Shown here one piece after another: positions 34,483 through 43,645 of a stretch of 50,941 bases of DNA; the first letter of the stretch is position 1; each line of letters starts with the position of its first letter. Both the position numbers and the translations under genes were made by a program. The notes under the pieces are model-generated. The model saw only the letters and a program-made list of their open reading frames with translations, had not been told where the DNA came from and searched no databases. This DNA is from Candidatus Parachristensenella avicola (lineage in GTDB: Bacteria > Bacillota > Clostridia > Christensenellales > UMGS416): positions 1 through 50,941 of the forward strand of contig CAJFUN010000020.1 of assembly GCA_904420205.1 (NCBI GenBank). The letters run 5' to 3'.

Positions 34483-36246
34483 ATGAAGCTGCTTTGGAGA
34501 CTTAGCCGGGAGGCGGTACGCTATAAGTATCTTTATATATGGGCGATTTTGTCCACCATGGGGTTGACTGCGGTGAATTTGGCAGCGCCCAGGGTGCTTT
34601 CGGCGATGACGGGCATTGTGGAACGGGGCATGACGGCAGCCTCGCTTTCGGCCATTGGGCAGCTAACGGCCATGTTAGTCGCCTTATATCTTGTGCGCAT
34701 ATTGCTCCGCTTTTTGAGCAACTATCTGGCTCATAAGGCGGCTTGGTATCTTGTGGGCGATTTGCGCACCAAGCTATATGATAAGCTGGAGCGGTTGGAT
34801 CTGGGGTTCTTTCATGATAAGCAGACCGGCGACCTTATGAGCCGCGTAGTCAATGATACGCGGGATTTTGAACTGCTCTATGCCCATATTATCCCGGAAA
34901 TGATAACAAATACCGTCACCTTCGCGGGGGTGCTGGCGATCCTTTTATCAATCAACTGGAGGCTGGCGCTGATTACCTGCTTCCCGATTCCTCTTATACT
35001 CATTTCGGGTGTGATTTTTACCAAAAAGGTGCGCCCTTTCTTTCGGGTATCCCAGAAAAAGATGGGTGAACTCAATGGAAAGCTGCAGGATAACCTTTCC
35101 GGGATCCATGAGATTCAATCCTTTGGCCAGGAGCAGTATGAAACCCAGCGGGTAGACGAAAAGAATTTTGATCACATTAAGGCCATGTTACGGGCGCTAA
35201 AAATCAGCGCGGTATTTCATCCTTCGGTGGAGTTCCTCTCTTCCATAGGCACGATCCTGGTGGTAGGTTTTGGCGGGATTATGGCCTATCAGGGCAACCT
35301 TTCGGTGGAAGATATCGTATCTTTTGTATTGTACCTAAGCCTTTTCTATGCGCCCATTTCCGGACTTGCAGCTTTACTTGAGAACATGCAGCAGGCCATG
35401 GCCGGGGCTGAGCGCGTGATGATGATTCTGGATACGCCCTCCAAGATTCAGGATAAGAAAAATGCCCTTTCCTTAAAAACGGTAAAAGGCGATGTCACAT
35501 TTGAACACGTCAGCTTTTCCTATGCGGCGGGAGAGCCGGTGCTAAAAGATATTTCCTTCTCCTGCCGGGCGGGCATGATGGTGGCCCTGGTCGGCCCTAC
35601 CGGCGTAGGTAAGACGACCATTACCCAGTTGATTTCCAGGTTCTATGAACCTACCGATGGGAGGATCTTGGTGGATGGCCACGATATCCGCGATGTCACG
35701 GTAGAGAGCCTGCGGCGGAATATTTCCCCAGTGCTGCAGGATACGTTCCTGTTTAACGGGAGCATCGAAGAGAATATCGGCTACGCTCAGCCAGATGCCA
35801 GCCATGAGGACATTGTAGAGGCCGCGAAGGCCGCCCATATCCATGCGGATATCCTGGCAATGCCGGACGGCTATGATACGCAGGTGGGCGAACGGGGACT
35901 TCGGCTGTCCGGCGGACAAAAGCAGCGCGTGGCCATCGCGCGGGCGATTCTACGGCGCTCTCCCATCATTATCCTGGATGAGGCCACCGCCTCTGTTGAC
36001 GTGGAAACCGAACGGCAGATTCAACAGGCGATAGGCGCTATTGCCGGTAAGCGGACGATCTTTGCGATTGCCCACCGGCTTTCCACCATACGCAACGCCG
36101 ATCTCATTCTGGTAATTGAAGATGGAAGGATTACCGAGGCCGGTACGCATGACGAATTGGTGGCCTTAGGGGGCGTATACGCGGGCATGAACCGGATACA
36201 GGGCAGCGCCTTGACAGAAATGCCGCAGGCGCCGGCGGCCGGATAA
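34483..36246 (+). CDS. ABC transporter, fused permease and ATPase (MsbA/MdlB-like exporter)
   Basis: A 587-residue half-transporter. Residues about 1-320 hold six membrane helices, with the cytoplasmic LRTKLYDKLERLDLGFFHDKQTGDLMSRVVND coupling region. The ATPase follows, with Walker A GPTGVGKTT, Q-loop, signature LSGGQKQR, Walker B IIILDEATASVD and H-loop AHRLS. Two copies would form an exporter, for drugs, lipids or peptides. GAGGAGG precedes the ATG. No partner half-transporter is adjacent, so a homodimer is likely. The substrate is unknown. Confidence 0.94.
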   Translation: MKLLWRLSREAVRYKYLYIWAILSTMGLTAVNLAAPRVLSAMTGIVERGMTAASLSAIGQLTAMLVALYLVRILLRFLSNYLAHKAAWYLVGDLRTKLYDKLERLDLGFFHDKQTGDLMSRVVNDTRDFELLYAHIIPEMITNTVTFAGVLAILLSINWRLALITCFPIPLILISGVIFTKKVRPFFRVSQKKMGELNGKLQDNLSGIHEIQSFGQEQYETQRVDEKNFDHIKAMLRALKISAVFHPSVEFLSSIGTILVVGFGGIMAYQGNLSVEDIVSFVLYLSLFYAPISGLAALLENMQQAMAGAERVMMILDTPSKIQDKKNALSLKTVKGDVTFEHVSFSYAAGEPVLKDISFSCRAGMMVALVGPTGVGKTTITQLISRFYEPTDGRILVDGHDIRDVTVESLRRNISPVLQDTFLFNGSIEENIGYAQPDASHEDIVEAAKAAHIHADILAMPDGYDTQVGERGLRLSGGQKQRVAIARAILRRSPIIILDEATASVDVETERQIQQAIGAIAGKRTIFAIAHRLSTIRNADLILVIEDGRITEAGTHDELVALGGVYAGMNRIQGSALTEMPQAPAAG

Positions 36247-36274
36247 TCGCTGCATTATAGGATATTGAAAGGGA

Positions 36275-36330
36275 AAAGCCCCTGCATGCGCTGCCGCACA
36301 AACGCGCAGCGGCAATACAGGGGCTTTGAT
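36275..36330. terminator. Bidirectional terminator between the ABC gene and tmcAL
   Basis: AAAGCCCCTG (36275-36284) with CAGGGGCTTT (36318-36327) and an inner CGCTGCCG/CAGCGG-type pairing. It serves the ABC gene (+) and possibly tmcAL (-). Confidence 0.88.
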
Positions 36331-36467
36331 GTGCCCTGGTTCTATATCCCGCATGGCGGGTATCTTCGGGACGGATACCAAGCTTGCATCCCGCCGGGCG
36401 TCCGGGGGATAGCTTGGGGGAATGCACGGATCAACGCTTTATTCGCATACTGCCGGCATATGGCGAT

Positions 36468-37673
36468 TCAATCGGCCGGCCAGGGCGGCAAAGGGGTGAG
36501 GCGGGTCTCATAAGCCCAGCCATCTGGCCGCCCGGCGAGCAACGCATAGAGCGTCCATGCGCGCTGGTTGATGGCCCAAAGCCGTTGGGCGGGCATGCCA
36601 TCGGGGCAATACCGGGCGGGGTGAACGATCAGAGGCAGCGTTGAGGAACGGCCAATGAGGGAAAGCAGGCGGCGGCCTTGATCCCCCATGGCCAAGGGAC
36701 GCACAAAAAGTGGATGCTGGCAGCGAAGCAACTCCGTGTCCTTTTGGTTCATGGCGAGCAAACAGTGCAGCAGCGCACGCTGGATGCGCGTCTGGCTGTA
36801 GCGGCGGGTGGCGGCGGCTTCCAGAATGCCGGCATAATCGACGGCGCTCCGAGCGGCTGCCTTTAGGCGCAGATGGAGTCCCTCGCCCATATCGGGCAGA
36901 TCCGCCAGGGCTTGATCGGAAGCGGTGAGCAGCGCCCAGCGAATGAGGGGCCCCATCTGGCTGGGGAAAATGCCGGGTGATTTTTCCAGCGCGCGGCGAA
37001 CAGGGAGCGGGAGCCCGTCAGGCATATGCCCCGCTGCCAGGGCGGCGCGAATGCCGGTAGCGCTGGGCAGGCTGCTTTCAATCTGCCGCTGCCGGTAGCC
37101 GTCGCCGACGCGCGCTACAGGGAGGGGTTCCAGGCGGCTGCCCAGATGAAGGCAGGCCTGTAAGTATTCTAACGCCAATACGTTGTTTGCCTGGGTCATA
37201 AGGGAAGCGGCCGCTTCACCCAGAATAGGGGTCAGGGCCAGCTGACGGGCCCGCGGATAAGAGGCGCCGCGGCTGAGTTCATATCGAAGGCGGGCTTTAA
37301 AGGCTTCCGGTTCGGCCATTAAAAGGCGCGCGACCGGCATCAGTTGGGAAAGGTCCGGCGTTTCGCAGCCAAAGCAGAAGCAGGATATACAGCCTAGGCC
37401 ATCCAATAAGCCAACCGCGCCGCGGGCAAAGAGCTGCGCGCCATGGCAGGCATAGGCCGCGGGCAGTTCCAGCACCAGGTCGGCCCCTGCGCCGACCGCC
37501 CATTGGGCACGGACGACCGGATCCGCTATCGCCGGCTCGCCACGCTGGACGAAGGGACCGCTCATGACGACGACCAAAGCATCGGCTCCGGAAGCCCGCC
37601 GTGCCAGGGCAAGATGGCGGACATGCCCAAGATGCAGGGGATTGTATTCAGCGATCACGCCGCAGATTTTCAT
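36468..37673 (-). CDS. tmcAL: tRNA(Met) cytidine acetate ligase
   Basis: A 401-residue TmcAL (YlbM/DUF795) enzyme, which acetylates the wobble cytidine of elongator tRNA-Met using acetate and ATP. The nucleotidyltransferase start is clear: GVIAEYNPLHLGHVRHL with the HxGH motif, then VVVMSGPFVQRGEPA. Further blocks are LELPAAYACHGAQLFARGAV, SLPSATGIRAAL and the helical C-terminal half. Length is normal. It is divergent from ackA, and the tmcAL-ackA-yceD-rpmF order is a familiar one in clostridia. TmcAL uses the acetate that acetate kinase releases. Confidence 0.95.
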   Translation of the reverse strand: MKICGVIAEYNPLHLGHVRHLALARRASGADALVVVMSGPFVQRGEPAIADPVVRAQWAVGAGADLVLELPAAYACHGAQLFARGAVGLLDGLGCISCFCFGCETPDLSQLMPVARLLMAEPEAFKARLRYELSRGASYPRARQLALTPILGEAAASLMTQANNVLALEYLQACLHLGSRLEPLPVARVGDGYRQRQIESSLPSATGIRAALAAGHMPDGLPLPVRRALEKSPGIFPSQMGPLIRWALLTASDQALADLPDMGEGLHLRLKAAARSAVDYAGILEAAATRRYSQTRIQRALLHCLLAMNQKDTELLRCQHPLFVRPLAMGDQGRRLLSLIGRSSTLPLIVHPARYCPDGMPAQRLWAINQRAWTLYALLAGRPDGWAYETRLTPLPPWPAD

Positions 37674-37689
37674 TTGCGTCCTCTTTTCA

Positions 37690-37717
37690 TTGATTTGTGG
37701 GAAAAACCTGCTATAAT
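37690..37717 (+). promoter_or_regulatory. Promoter of ackA
   Basis: TTGATT (37690-37695), 16-base spacer, TATAAT (37712-37717). The 5' untranslated part is about 80 bases. Confidence 0.75.
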
Positions 37718-37804
37718 AGATATGCTTACTCTAACATTATACGGGCTTTTTGCTCCGGCGCAATGGAATGCAGGCGGTTTTCCGCTATATTTTAGGAGGA
37801 CAGT

Positions 37805-39004
37805 ATGAATAATATACTGGTAATCAACGCAGGCAGCTCATCGCTGAAATATCAGCTCATTGACATGGATTCGGAGACCCTGGTGGCGAAAGGAAATGCG
37901 GAGCGCATTGGAATCCCGGGCTCAAAGCTCACGCATAACCCCATCAAAAAGCCGGCTGTAACCATTGAACAGCCGATGGCTGACCATGTGGCTGCGATCC
38001 GGATGGTGCTGGACGCGCTGACCGACCAGGAGCACGGCGTAATTGCCTCGATGGATGAAATTAACGCGGTGGGCCATCGCGTGGTGCATGGAGGCGAGAA
38101 GTTCTCCGGATCGGTGCGGATTGACGACGCGGTGATGGCCGCACTGGAGGAGAATATTCCGCTGGCCCCGCTGCATAACCCGGCGAACCTAATGGGGATT
38201 CGCGCCTGCCAGGCTGTTATGCCCAATACGCCCATGGTGGGTGTGTTCGACACGGCCTTTCATCAGACGATGCCGCCCAAGGCATTCCTTTATGGCCTGC
38301 CTTACGAATATTATAAGGAGCTGAAGGTGCGCCGCTATGGCTTCCATGGTACCAGCCACCGGTATGTCAGCCAGAAGGTAGCCCAATGCATGGGTAAAAA
38401 GCCGGAGGAGCTGAAGATCGTCACTTGCCACCTTGGCAATGGCGGATCGGTTACGGCTGTGGATGGTGGCAAGTCCGTGGATACCACCATGGGGATGACG
38501 CCGCTGGAAGGCGTGCTGATGGGCACCCGCAGCGGTAGCTTGGATCCGGCGATTATTGAATTCCTGATGACGAACAAACACATGACCATCGAAGAAGTGA
38601 TGGCGGTGCTCAATAAGAAATCCGGCCTGCAGGGGATCAGCGGCCTTTCCAGCGACATGCGGGATGTGGTTGCCGGCATGAAGGAAGGCAATGAGCGTGC
38701 CAAGATTGCCTTTGAAAGCTTCTGCTATCGGGTAACGAAGTATATCGGCGCCTTTGCCGCTGCAATGGGCGGCGTGGATGCCGTGGTGTTTACCGCAGGC
38801 ATCGGCGAGAATATGGCCTTGGTGCGTGAGGCCGTCTGCAAAGATCTAGGCTTCATGGGCATCAAGCTCTGCCCGGAGCGCAACGCTCAGCGTGGCGACG
38901 AGGTGAAGATCTCCACCGACGACTCCAAGGTGCAGGTATGGGTAATCGCTACCAACGAGGAGCTGATGATTGCCCGGGATACGCTGCAGCTGGTTAAAGG
39001 CTAA
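37805..39004 (+). CDS. ackA: Acetate kinase
   Basis: A 399-residue acetate kinase (acetyl-phosphate + ADP to acetate + ATP), the ATP-yielding step of mixed-acid fermentation. All family motifs are present: [66 protein letters not shown] and [19 protein letters not shown] precedes the ATG. No phosphotransacetylase gene is beside it. It has its own promoter and no obvious terminator before yceD, which has a strong promoter of its own. Confidence 0.97.
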   Translation: MNNILVINAGSSSLKYQLIDMDSETLVAKGNAERIGIPGSKLTHNPIKKPAVTIEQPMADHVAAIRMVLDALTDQEHGVIASMDEINAVGHRVVHGGEKFSGSVRIDDAVMAALEENIPLAPLHNPANLMGIRACQAVMPNTPMVGVFDTAFHQTMPPKAFLYGLPYEYYKELKVRRYGFHGTSHRYVSQKVAQCMGKKPEELKIVTCHLGNGGSVTAVDGGKSVDTTMGMTPLEGVLMGTRSGSLDPAIIEFLMTNKHMTIEEVMAVLNKKSGLQGISGLSSDMRDVVAGMKEGNERAKIAFESFCYRVTKYIGAFAAAMGGVDAVVFTAGIGENMALVREAVCKDLGFMGIKLCPERNAQRGDEVKISTDDSKVQVWVIATNEELMIARDTLQLVKG

Positions 39005-39041
39005 GGGACGGCGGATAAGCGGAAAAAAGCCGGATTGCCTG

Positions 39042-39070
39042 TTGACAACGCCAGCTTGCTTCCTTATAAT
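39042..39070 (+). promoter_or_regulatory. Consensus promoter of yceD-rpmF
   Basis: TTGACA (39042-39047), 17-base spacer, TATAAT (39065-39070); both boxes exact consensus. Confidence 0.93.
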
Positions 39071-39096
39071 AACTATGTTTGGTTTGAGGTGATCGC

Positions 39097-39612
39097 TTGA
39101 TACTCGATCTGGATACGCTGCTGCGCAGGGGACAGGCTCCTGCCCGGTTCCACCTGGAGCGGTTGGATTGGCCAGGCGAAAGCATTGATCCATCCATCAA
39201 TATCGTAAAGACAGTGGTGGAGGGAACGGTAAGCGCCGACGGCAGCCTGCTAACGGTGCAAGGATTGCTACGGTTTGATTATGAAACGCAGTGCGCACGA
39301 TGCTTGACCCAGGTTTCATCCCACCAGGAGGCGGAATTCGCAGAAGAATTCGCCCGTAGCGAAAGCGAGGACGCCCCGGACCGCTATCTATATGTGGGTC
39401 ATACCCTGGACCTGACGCAGATGGTCGAGGACTGTATTGCGCTGAACATGCCGCTACGCACCCTATGCAGCGAAACATGCAAAGGCCTGTGCCCGGTGTG
39501 CGGTGCCGATAGGAATATCGTGTCCTGCGGCTGCAGCGCAGATGAAGGCCCAATGAAAAATCCCTTCGCCGCGCTTGCAGCAAAATTGCGTGAAGAGAAT
39601 GAGGAGGTGTAA
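39097..39612 (+). CDS. yceD: YceD family protein (DUF177)
   Basis: A 171-residue protein of the YceD/DUF177 family, linked to 23S rRNA accumulation and nearly always placed before rpmF. It has the early CARCLTQV cysteine pair and the C-terminal cluster CSETCKGLCPVCGADRN followed by CGC, which together look like a zinc site. The start is TTG 39097, five bases after GAGGTG; no ATG lies nearby. Three bases separate it from rpmF. Confidence 0.93.
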   Translation: MILDLDTLLRRGQAPARFHLERLDWPGESIDPSINIVKTVVEGTVSADGSLLTVQGLLRFDYETQCARCLTQVSSHQEAEFAEEFARSESEDAPDRYLYVGHTLDLTQMVEDCIALNMPLRTLCSETCKGLCPVCGADRNIVSCGCSADEGPMKNPFAALAAKLREENEEV

Positions 39613-39615
39613 AAA

Positions 39616-39804
39616 ATGGCAGTACCCAAGGGGAAAAGTTCAAAAGCCCGCCGCGATTCCCGTCGCGCTAACTGGAAGCTCAGCCTGCCCGGCATTGTGG
39701 AGTGCCCGCGTTGCCACAAGATGAAGCTGGCTCATCGTGTCTGCAAGGCCTGCGGATATTACGACGGCAAGCAGGTTATGGCGGTCGAGGCCGACAACAA
39801 GTAA
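39616..39804 (+). CDS. rpmF: 50S ribosomal protein L32
   Basis: A 62-residue L32 protein. It has the MAVPKGKSSKARRDSRRA start and the four-cysteine zinc ribbon CPRCHKMKLAHRVCKACGYY. GAGGTG, lying in the end of yceD, precedes the ATG. The two genes are cotranscribed from the promoter at 39042. Confidence 0.97.
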   Translation: MAVPKGKSSKARRDSRRANWKLSLPGIVECPRCHKMKLAHRVCKACGYYDGKQVMAVEADNK

Positions 39805-39819
39805 AAATAGCAATACCCG

Positions 39820-39848
39820 AAGGGCCGCGTTCAATGCGGCCCTTTTGC
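39820..39848 (+). terminator. Terminator of yceD-rpmF
   Basis: A 9-bp stem (39820-39828 with 39836-39844), 7-base loop, then TTT. Confidence 0.9.
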
Positions 39849-39864
39849 TGTCTCTGGCCGGCCC

Positions 39865-39893
39865 TTGCGTGGCATTCGGCGGTATGGTATAAT
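39865..39893 (+). promoter_or_regulatory. Promoter of the CorC-type gene leader
   Basis: TTGCGT (39865-39870), 17-base spacer, TATAAT (39888-39893). Transcription should start near 39900. Confidence 0.82.
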
Positions 39894-39899
39894 GGCGTC

Positions 39900-40060
39900 A
39901 AGATTGAAACGAGGTTACCAAAGTGGAAGCGTCATCTGTTCCGGACGGCCGATGTAGGCCTTCGGGCTTTTGTATAACAACAAAGCGCGTTACGAGGAGG
40001 ACATAGCGTCCTCTTGTCGTAGCGCGCTTTTTATTATCATCATAAGGAGTGATTTGCTTT
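39900..40060 (+). promoter_or_regulatory. Structured leader RNA with terminator before the CorC-type gene
   Basis: A 160-base untranslated leader. An upstream folded part holds GGACGGCC...GGCCTTCGG pairing (about 39935-39967). It is followed by a long hairpin (39982-40030: AAAGCGCG with CGCGCTTT, inner GAGGAC with GTCCTC) and TTATT, then AAGGAG and the ATG. This is the layout of a transcription-attenuating riboswitch, but I cannot match it to a known class. Confidence 0.65.
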
Positions 40061-41386
40061 ATGGACAGTACGTCCATCATCGTGGTATTGGTTTTGCTGG
40101 TAGCTTGTTCAGCCTTCTTTTCTGCAACGGAAACGGCCTTTACGAGCTTTAATAAGATTCGCATGAAAAATCTTGCCGCCGCGGGCAACCGCAAAGCCGA
40201 GCTGGTTCTGGCGCTGGCTGATCAATATGACCAGATCCTAACCACGATCCTCATCGGCAACAACATTGTCAATATCGCTGCAGCCTCCTTGGCGACGGTG
40301 CTTTTTACGCAGATGCTGGGCGATAAGGGCGTTTCCGTATCCACTGTGTTAATGACGGTCGTCGTCCTGATCTTTGGCGAAGTATCGCCCAAAAGCCTGG
40401 CTAAGGAAACCCCGGAGGCTTTTGCCCTTAGGGCGGCGGGCCCGCTGAAAGCCTTGAAAACCTTGCTGACGCCGCTGAATCTGCTTTTTATGGGGTGGCG
40501 CCGGCTGCTGAGCCGGATTTTTCACGCCCAGCAGGGCAGCGGGATTACAGAGGATGAGATTATAACCATGGTTGATGAGGCTCAAAGCGAAGGCGGTATC
40601 GATGAGCATGAGGGCAACCTGATCCGTTCGGCCATTGAGTTCAAGGATCTGGAGGTGGCCGATATTTTAACGCCTCGGGTGGAGGTGGTCGCAATCGATT
40701 TGGATATGCCCCTGGATGAAGTTGGACGCCTATTTGAAGAACACGGATTTTCCCGCCTGCCGGTCTATGAAGAGAATCTGGATAGGATTATCGGTGTGGT
40801 GCATGAAAAAGATTTCTACGCCAGCTTGCATAAGGGCAAAACCAACCTAGCGGACATGATGAAGAATGTGATCTTTATTTCGCCAGGGTTGAAGATTTCC
40901 CGCCTTCTGAAGCTATTGCAGCATACGCAGAGCCATATCGCCGTGGTGGTTGATGAATTTGGCGGCACGGCTGGTATTGTAACGTTGGAAGACGTGCTGG
41001 AGGAGCTCGTGGGCGATATATGGGATGAGCACGACGAAGTGATGGAGCAGATGCGCCCGGTGGGCGAAAATAGCTATCTTGTATCCGGTGCAGCTAGCGT
41101 GGATAAGGTTTTCCGGCACCTTGAGATGAATGAGGAATGCGAATGGGCGACGGTGAACGGCTGGGTGCTGGATATGATGGATTGCATTCCCCGGGTAGGC
41201 CAGGGGTTTACCTATAAGGGCCTGACGGTTACGGTGACCCAAGCAGACTCTCGGAAGGTATTGGAGGTTCGCATTCAGAAGGAAAAGACGCAACATTTGG
41301 AACCGCCCCAAACGCTCGCAAGCGGACGCAAGCAGGCGCGACAAGCGGAGAGAACCGGGCAGAAGAGCCCTAACGCAGCCTATTAA
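40061..41386 (+). CDS. CNNM/CorC-HlyC family membrane protein with CBS domains
   Basis: A 441-residue protein. Residues about 1-180 are the DUF21/CNNM membrane domain (ACSAFFSATETAFTS, then ILIGNNIVNIAAAS and FGEVSPKSLAKE). Two CBS domains follow (from ILTPRVEVVAIDLD to DEFGGTAGIVTLEDVLEELVGDIWDE), then a CorC_HlyC transporter-associated domain. Relatives move or sense Mg2+ or other cations; the hemolysin label is historical. GTG 40049 is possible, but ATG 40061, eleven bases after AAGGAG, is preferred. The structured leader just upstream suggests RNA-level control. Confidence 0.93.
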   Translation: MDSTSIIVVLVLLVACSAFFSATETAFTSFNKIRMKNLAAAGNRKAELVLALADQYDQILTTILIGNNIVNIAAASLATVLFTQMLGDKGVSVSTVLMTVVVLIFGEVSPKSLAKETPEAFALRAAGPLKALKTLLTPLNLLFMGWRRLLSRIFHAQQGSGITEDEIITMVDEAQSEGGIDEHEGNLIRSAIEFKDLEVADILTPRVEVVAIDLDMPLDEVGRLFEEHGFSRLPVYEENLDRIIGVVHEKDFYASLHKGKTNLADMMKNVIFISPGLKISRLLKLLQHTQSHIAVVVDEFGGTAGIVTLEDVLEELVGDIWDEHDEVMEQMRPVGENSYLVSGAASVDKVFRHLEMNEECEWATVNGWVLDMMDCIPRVGQGFTYKGLTVTVTQADSRKVLEVRIQKEKTQHLEPPQTLASGRKQARQAERTGQKSPNAAY

Positions 41387-42160
41387 TAGGCGCGGCCGCA
41401 AGACCGCTGACATCGGGAATAACGCGCCAAGGCGATGGGGCTTGCAGGACGACTTTGACATGGGATGAAAAAGCTGCATAAACTGCAGCCAGCGGTGGGA
41501 CGCGAGTAAGCGCGTTTAGTTTGCACGACTCAGCATGATCGGCGTGCGCCTTGTTTTGGATGGGATACGCTTGAGGCAGCAGAAGCAAATGGCGTCAGTC
41601 ATCCTGGTGGCCTCGGACATAGAACTGCCGGCCGGTACGTACTGTTTGGGCGATAAAAAGTAGTTTTCGGCCATTGCCATGTGGATTCCCATGCTGATAT
41701 GGACGGCGTTATGGTATACGGCCATCCCAGGGGAATGCGCTTTGGCGTGCGGACAACTTGCCCGCTGCTGCAGTGGCCTTTTTTCGGGTGTCCAGGCGAG
41801 AAAATCCGGTAATCAGTACGCCGTTTGCGGTGCATCGCCCTATTATGCGCCCCTATATCGATATATACGCCTGGATCGGGAAAAGCTGCAGCACCGGTAT
41901 GTTTAACGGTGGAATGCTTCCGCCGCCCATTTGGATTTCTATGTGAAGCTGGCGGCCGGGGCGCTATATTCCTTTTGCTATGGGCAAGGCGCCTGCTTTT
42001 TCTGCCCCCTTGGTTTGAATACATGCCGTCTCTGGATTGCGGGCCGGTTTTCTATATGAAAGGTGCCACAGGCTTCTAACCGCTTTTATTCTGGATTTCA
42101 TCCCGAATCTTTCCGTGTGATCCTTTGCCATAGCGCCGCATGTTTTCCCTGGACAGATCA
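41387..42160. other. Gene-free stretch of about 770 bases
   Basis: Frames up to 141 codons occur, but none has a ribosome-binding site, sensible composition or recognised product; Cys, Trp, His and Pro are scattered as in random reading. No RNA gene or IS end is visible. It may be decayed DNA. Confidence 0.5.
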
Positions 42161-42162
42161 AT

Positions 42163-42218
42163 GCCCCCTGATGTAGCCGTTCAATTTTCTACATCAGGGG
42201 GCTATTTGCTCGTTTTTC
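42163..42218 (+). terminator. Orphan 14-bp hairpin
   Basis: GCCCCCTGATGTAG (42163-42176) pairs perfectly with 42189-42202 around a 12-base loop; a loose T-rich tail follows. It is 780 bases past the nearest + gene, while sigH ends toward it from the right. Confidence 0.6.
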
Positions 42219-42281
42219 ATATTTTCCGGGGGGCTGAAAGGCTCAGGTTCCACCTTTTGCGCTAAGATACACCGCCAAGAA

Positions 42282-42992
42282 TCATTCATGACGCCTGTCA
42301 TGAGGGGGCTTGAGTTCTGCCGGTGGAAGCGGATCGCGGTTAATGGCATCGTCCGCATAGAGATGCTTTTCCAACTTGCGCTTGACCCGCTGCAGCGCGT
42401 TATCGATGCTTTTTACATGGCGCTGCAGCTCGTCGGCAATCTGCTGATAGCTTTTTTCATCCAGATAGCTGGCCAGCACCTCGCGCTCTAGGTCAGAAAG
42501 CAGTTCCTGAATTTTTCCCTCGATGGCCGTGCGGTTTTCCGCGTTAATCATCAGCTCTTCCGGGTTCTGGCTTCGGGCAGAGGTAATGACGTCCAACAAC
42601 GTTCGGTCGGATTCCTCCTCGTAGAGGGGCTTATTCAGGGAAACATAGCTGTTCAGGGGCAGGTGCTTCTGCCGGGTGGCAGTTTTGATGGCAGTAATGA
42701 TTTGGCGGGTTATGCACAGCTCGGCAAAGGCATGGAAGGTGCACAGTTTGTCGGCTCGATAATCACGGATCGCCTTATACAGGCCGATCATACCCTCCTG
42801 AATAATATCCTCCTTATCCGCTCCGATTAGAAAGTAGCTTCGCGCGCGGGAGCGGACAAAATTTTTGTACTTGGCGATCAAATAATCCGTTGCGGCGCTG
42901 TCCCCCGCCTGAGCCACGGCGACAACCTGCTCATCGGTCAGCCCGCTGTATGCCTGGACGCCATTTTCTTCCGGATTGGGATAATAGACCAC
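42282..42992 (-). CDS. sigH: RNA polymerase sigma-H-type factor
   Basis: A 236-residue sigma-70-family factor of the SigH type, which in Bacillus and Clostridium opens the sporulation programme. Region 2 is clear (DYLIAKYKNFVRSRARSYFL, then DIIQEGMIGLYKAIRDY and FHAFAELCITRQIITAIKTATR), and region 4 contains LSDLEREVLASYLDEKSYQQIA and a helix-turn-helix. The start is GTG 42992 after GAGGTG. It has its own promoter. Its presence supports a spore-forming ancestry but does not prove that the organism sporulates. Confidence 0.92.
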   Translation of the reverse strand: MVYYPNPEENGVQAYSGLTDEQVVAVAQAGDSAATDYLIAKYKNFVRSRARSYFLIGADKEDIIQEGMIGLYKAIRDYRADKLCTFHAFAELCITRQIITAIKTATRQKHLPLNSYVSLNKPLYEEESDRTLLDVITSARSQNPEELMINAENRTAIEGKIQELLSDLEREVLASYLDEKSYQQIADELQRHVKSIDNALQRVKRKLEKHLYADDAINRDPLPPAELKPPHDRRHE

Positions 42993-43024
42993 TTGTCCAC
43001 CTCACCTATATGCTATCCATCTTG

Positions 43025-43053
43025 ATTATAGACAACCTGTCAGTTCGCGTCAA
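43025..43053 (-). promoter_or_regulatory. Promoter of sigH
   Basis: Minus-strand TTGACG (43048-43053), 17-base spacer, TATAAT (43025-43030). Confidence 0.9.
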
Positions 43054-43117
43054 GCTTTTACCCAGCGGCTTATGATGAACGGCTTATCCGGTAATTGGGC
43101 AAATTCTTTAGAAATGC

Positions 43118-43146
43118 TTTACAAAAGCGGACAGGCGTGGTATTAT
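43118..43146 (+). promoter_or_regulatory. Promoter of rpsO
   Basis: TTTACA (43118-43123), 17-base spacer, TATTAT (43141-43146). Confidence 0.85.
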
Positions 43147-43152
43147 ATCAAC

Positions 43153-43246
43153 TGGGTTTTTGCCCAATAACCATCGGCGCGGACCGACGAGCATTCCGGC
43201 GTCGCTGCTGGGCTGATGGCGTTTATGAAATGGAGGATATCTACCT
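43153..43246 (+). promoter_or_regulatory. Probable S15 autoregulatory leader
   Basis: The 94-base leader has a TGGG/CCCA hairpin, then an outer CCATC/GATGG pairing enclosing a GC-rich inner helix, ahead of GGAGG. S15 commonly binds its own leader, but I cannot confirm the fold. Confidence 0.4.
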
Positions 43247-43510
43247 ATGGAAAGAGTAACCAAAGCTGAAACCATTGCCCGCTACAAGCTGCACGATACG
43301 GACACCGGTTCCCCCGAGGTTCAGATCGCCCTGCTCAGCGAGCGCATCGCCCACCTGACCCAGCATCTGAAGGATCATCCGAAGGACTACCATTCCACCC
43401 GCGGTATGCTGAAGATGATTGGTAAGCGCCGCGGCCTGCTGAATTACCTCAAGGCCAAGGACATTGAGCGCTATCGTGCCATCATTCGCGAGCTGGGTAT
43501 CCGGAAATAA
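43247..43510 (+). CDS. rpsO: 30S ribosomal protein S15
   Basis: An 87-residue S15, with the [34 protein letters not shown] and LLNYLK blocks. GGAGG lies ten bases before the ATG. It is followed by a terminator and then pnp, the usual bacterial order. Confidence 0.98.
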   Translation: MERVTKAETIARYKLHDTDTGSPEVQIALLSERIAHLTQHLKDHPKDYHSTRGMLKMIGKRRGLLNYLKAKDIERYRAIIRELGIRK

Positions 43511-43522
43511 AATAATATGCGA

Positions 43523-43555
43523 CAATAGAGCGGGCGTTGTTCCGCTCTATTGTTT
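43523..43555 (+). terminator. Terminator between rpsO and pnp
   Basis: CAATAGAGCGG (43523-43533) with CCGCTCTATTG (43542-43552), then TTTA. Readthrough may feed pnp. Confidence 0.88.
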
Positions 43556-43645
43556 ATGAACGTGGTTTGCCTGCGTGTGCCCGTGTAGGCGTATAGGACT
43601 GGCAGATGTAAAATGAAGATAGATGATGAAGGGAGAACCACACCC

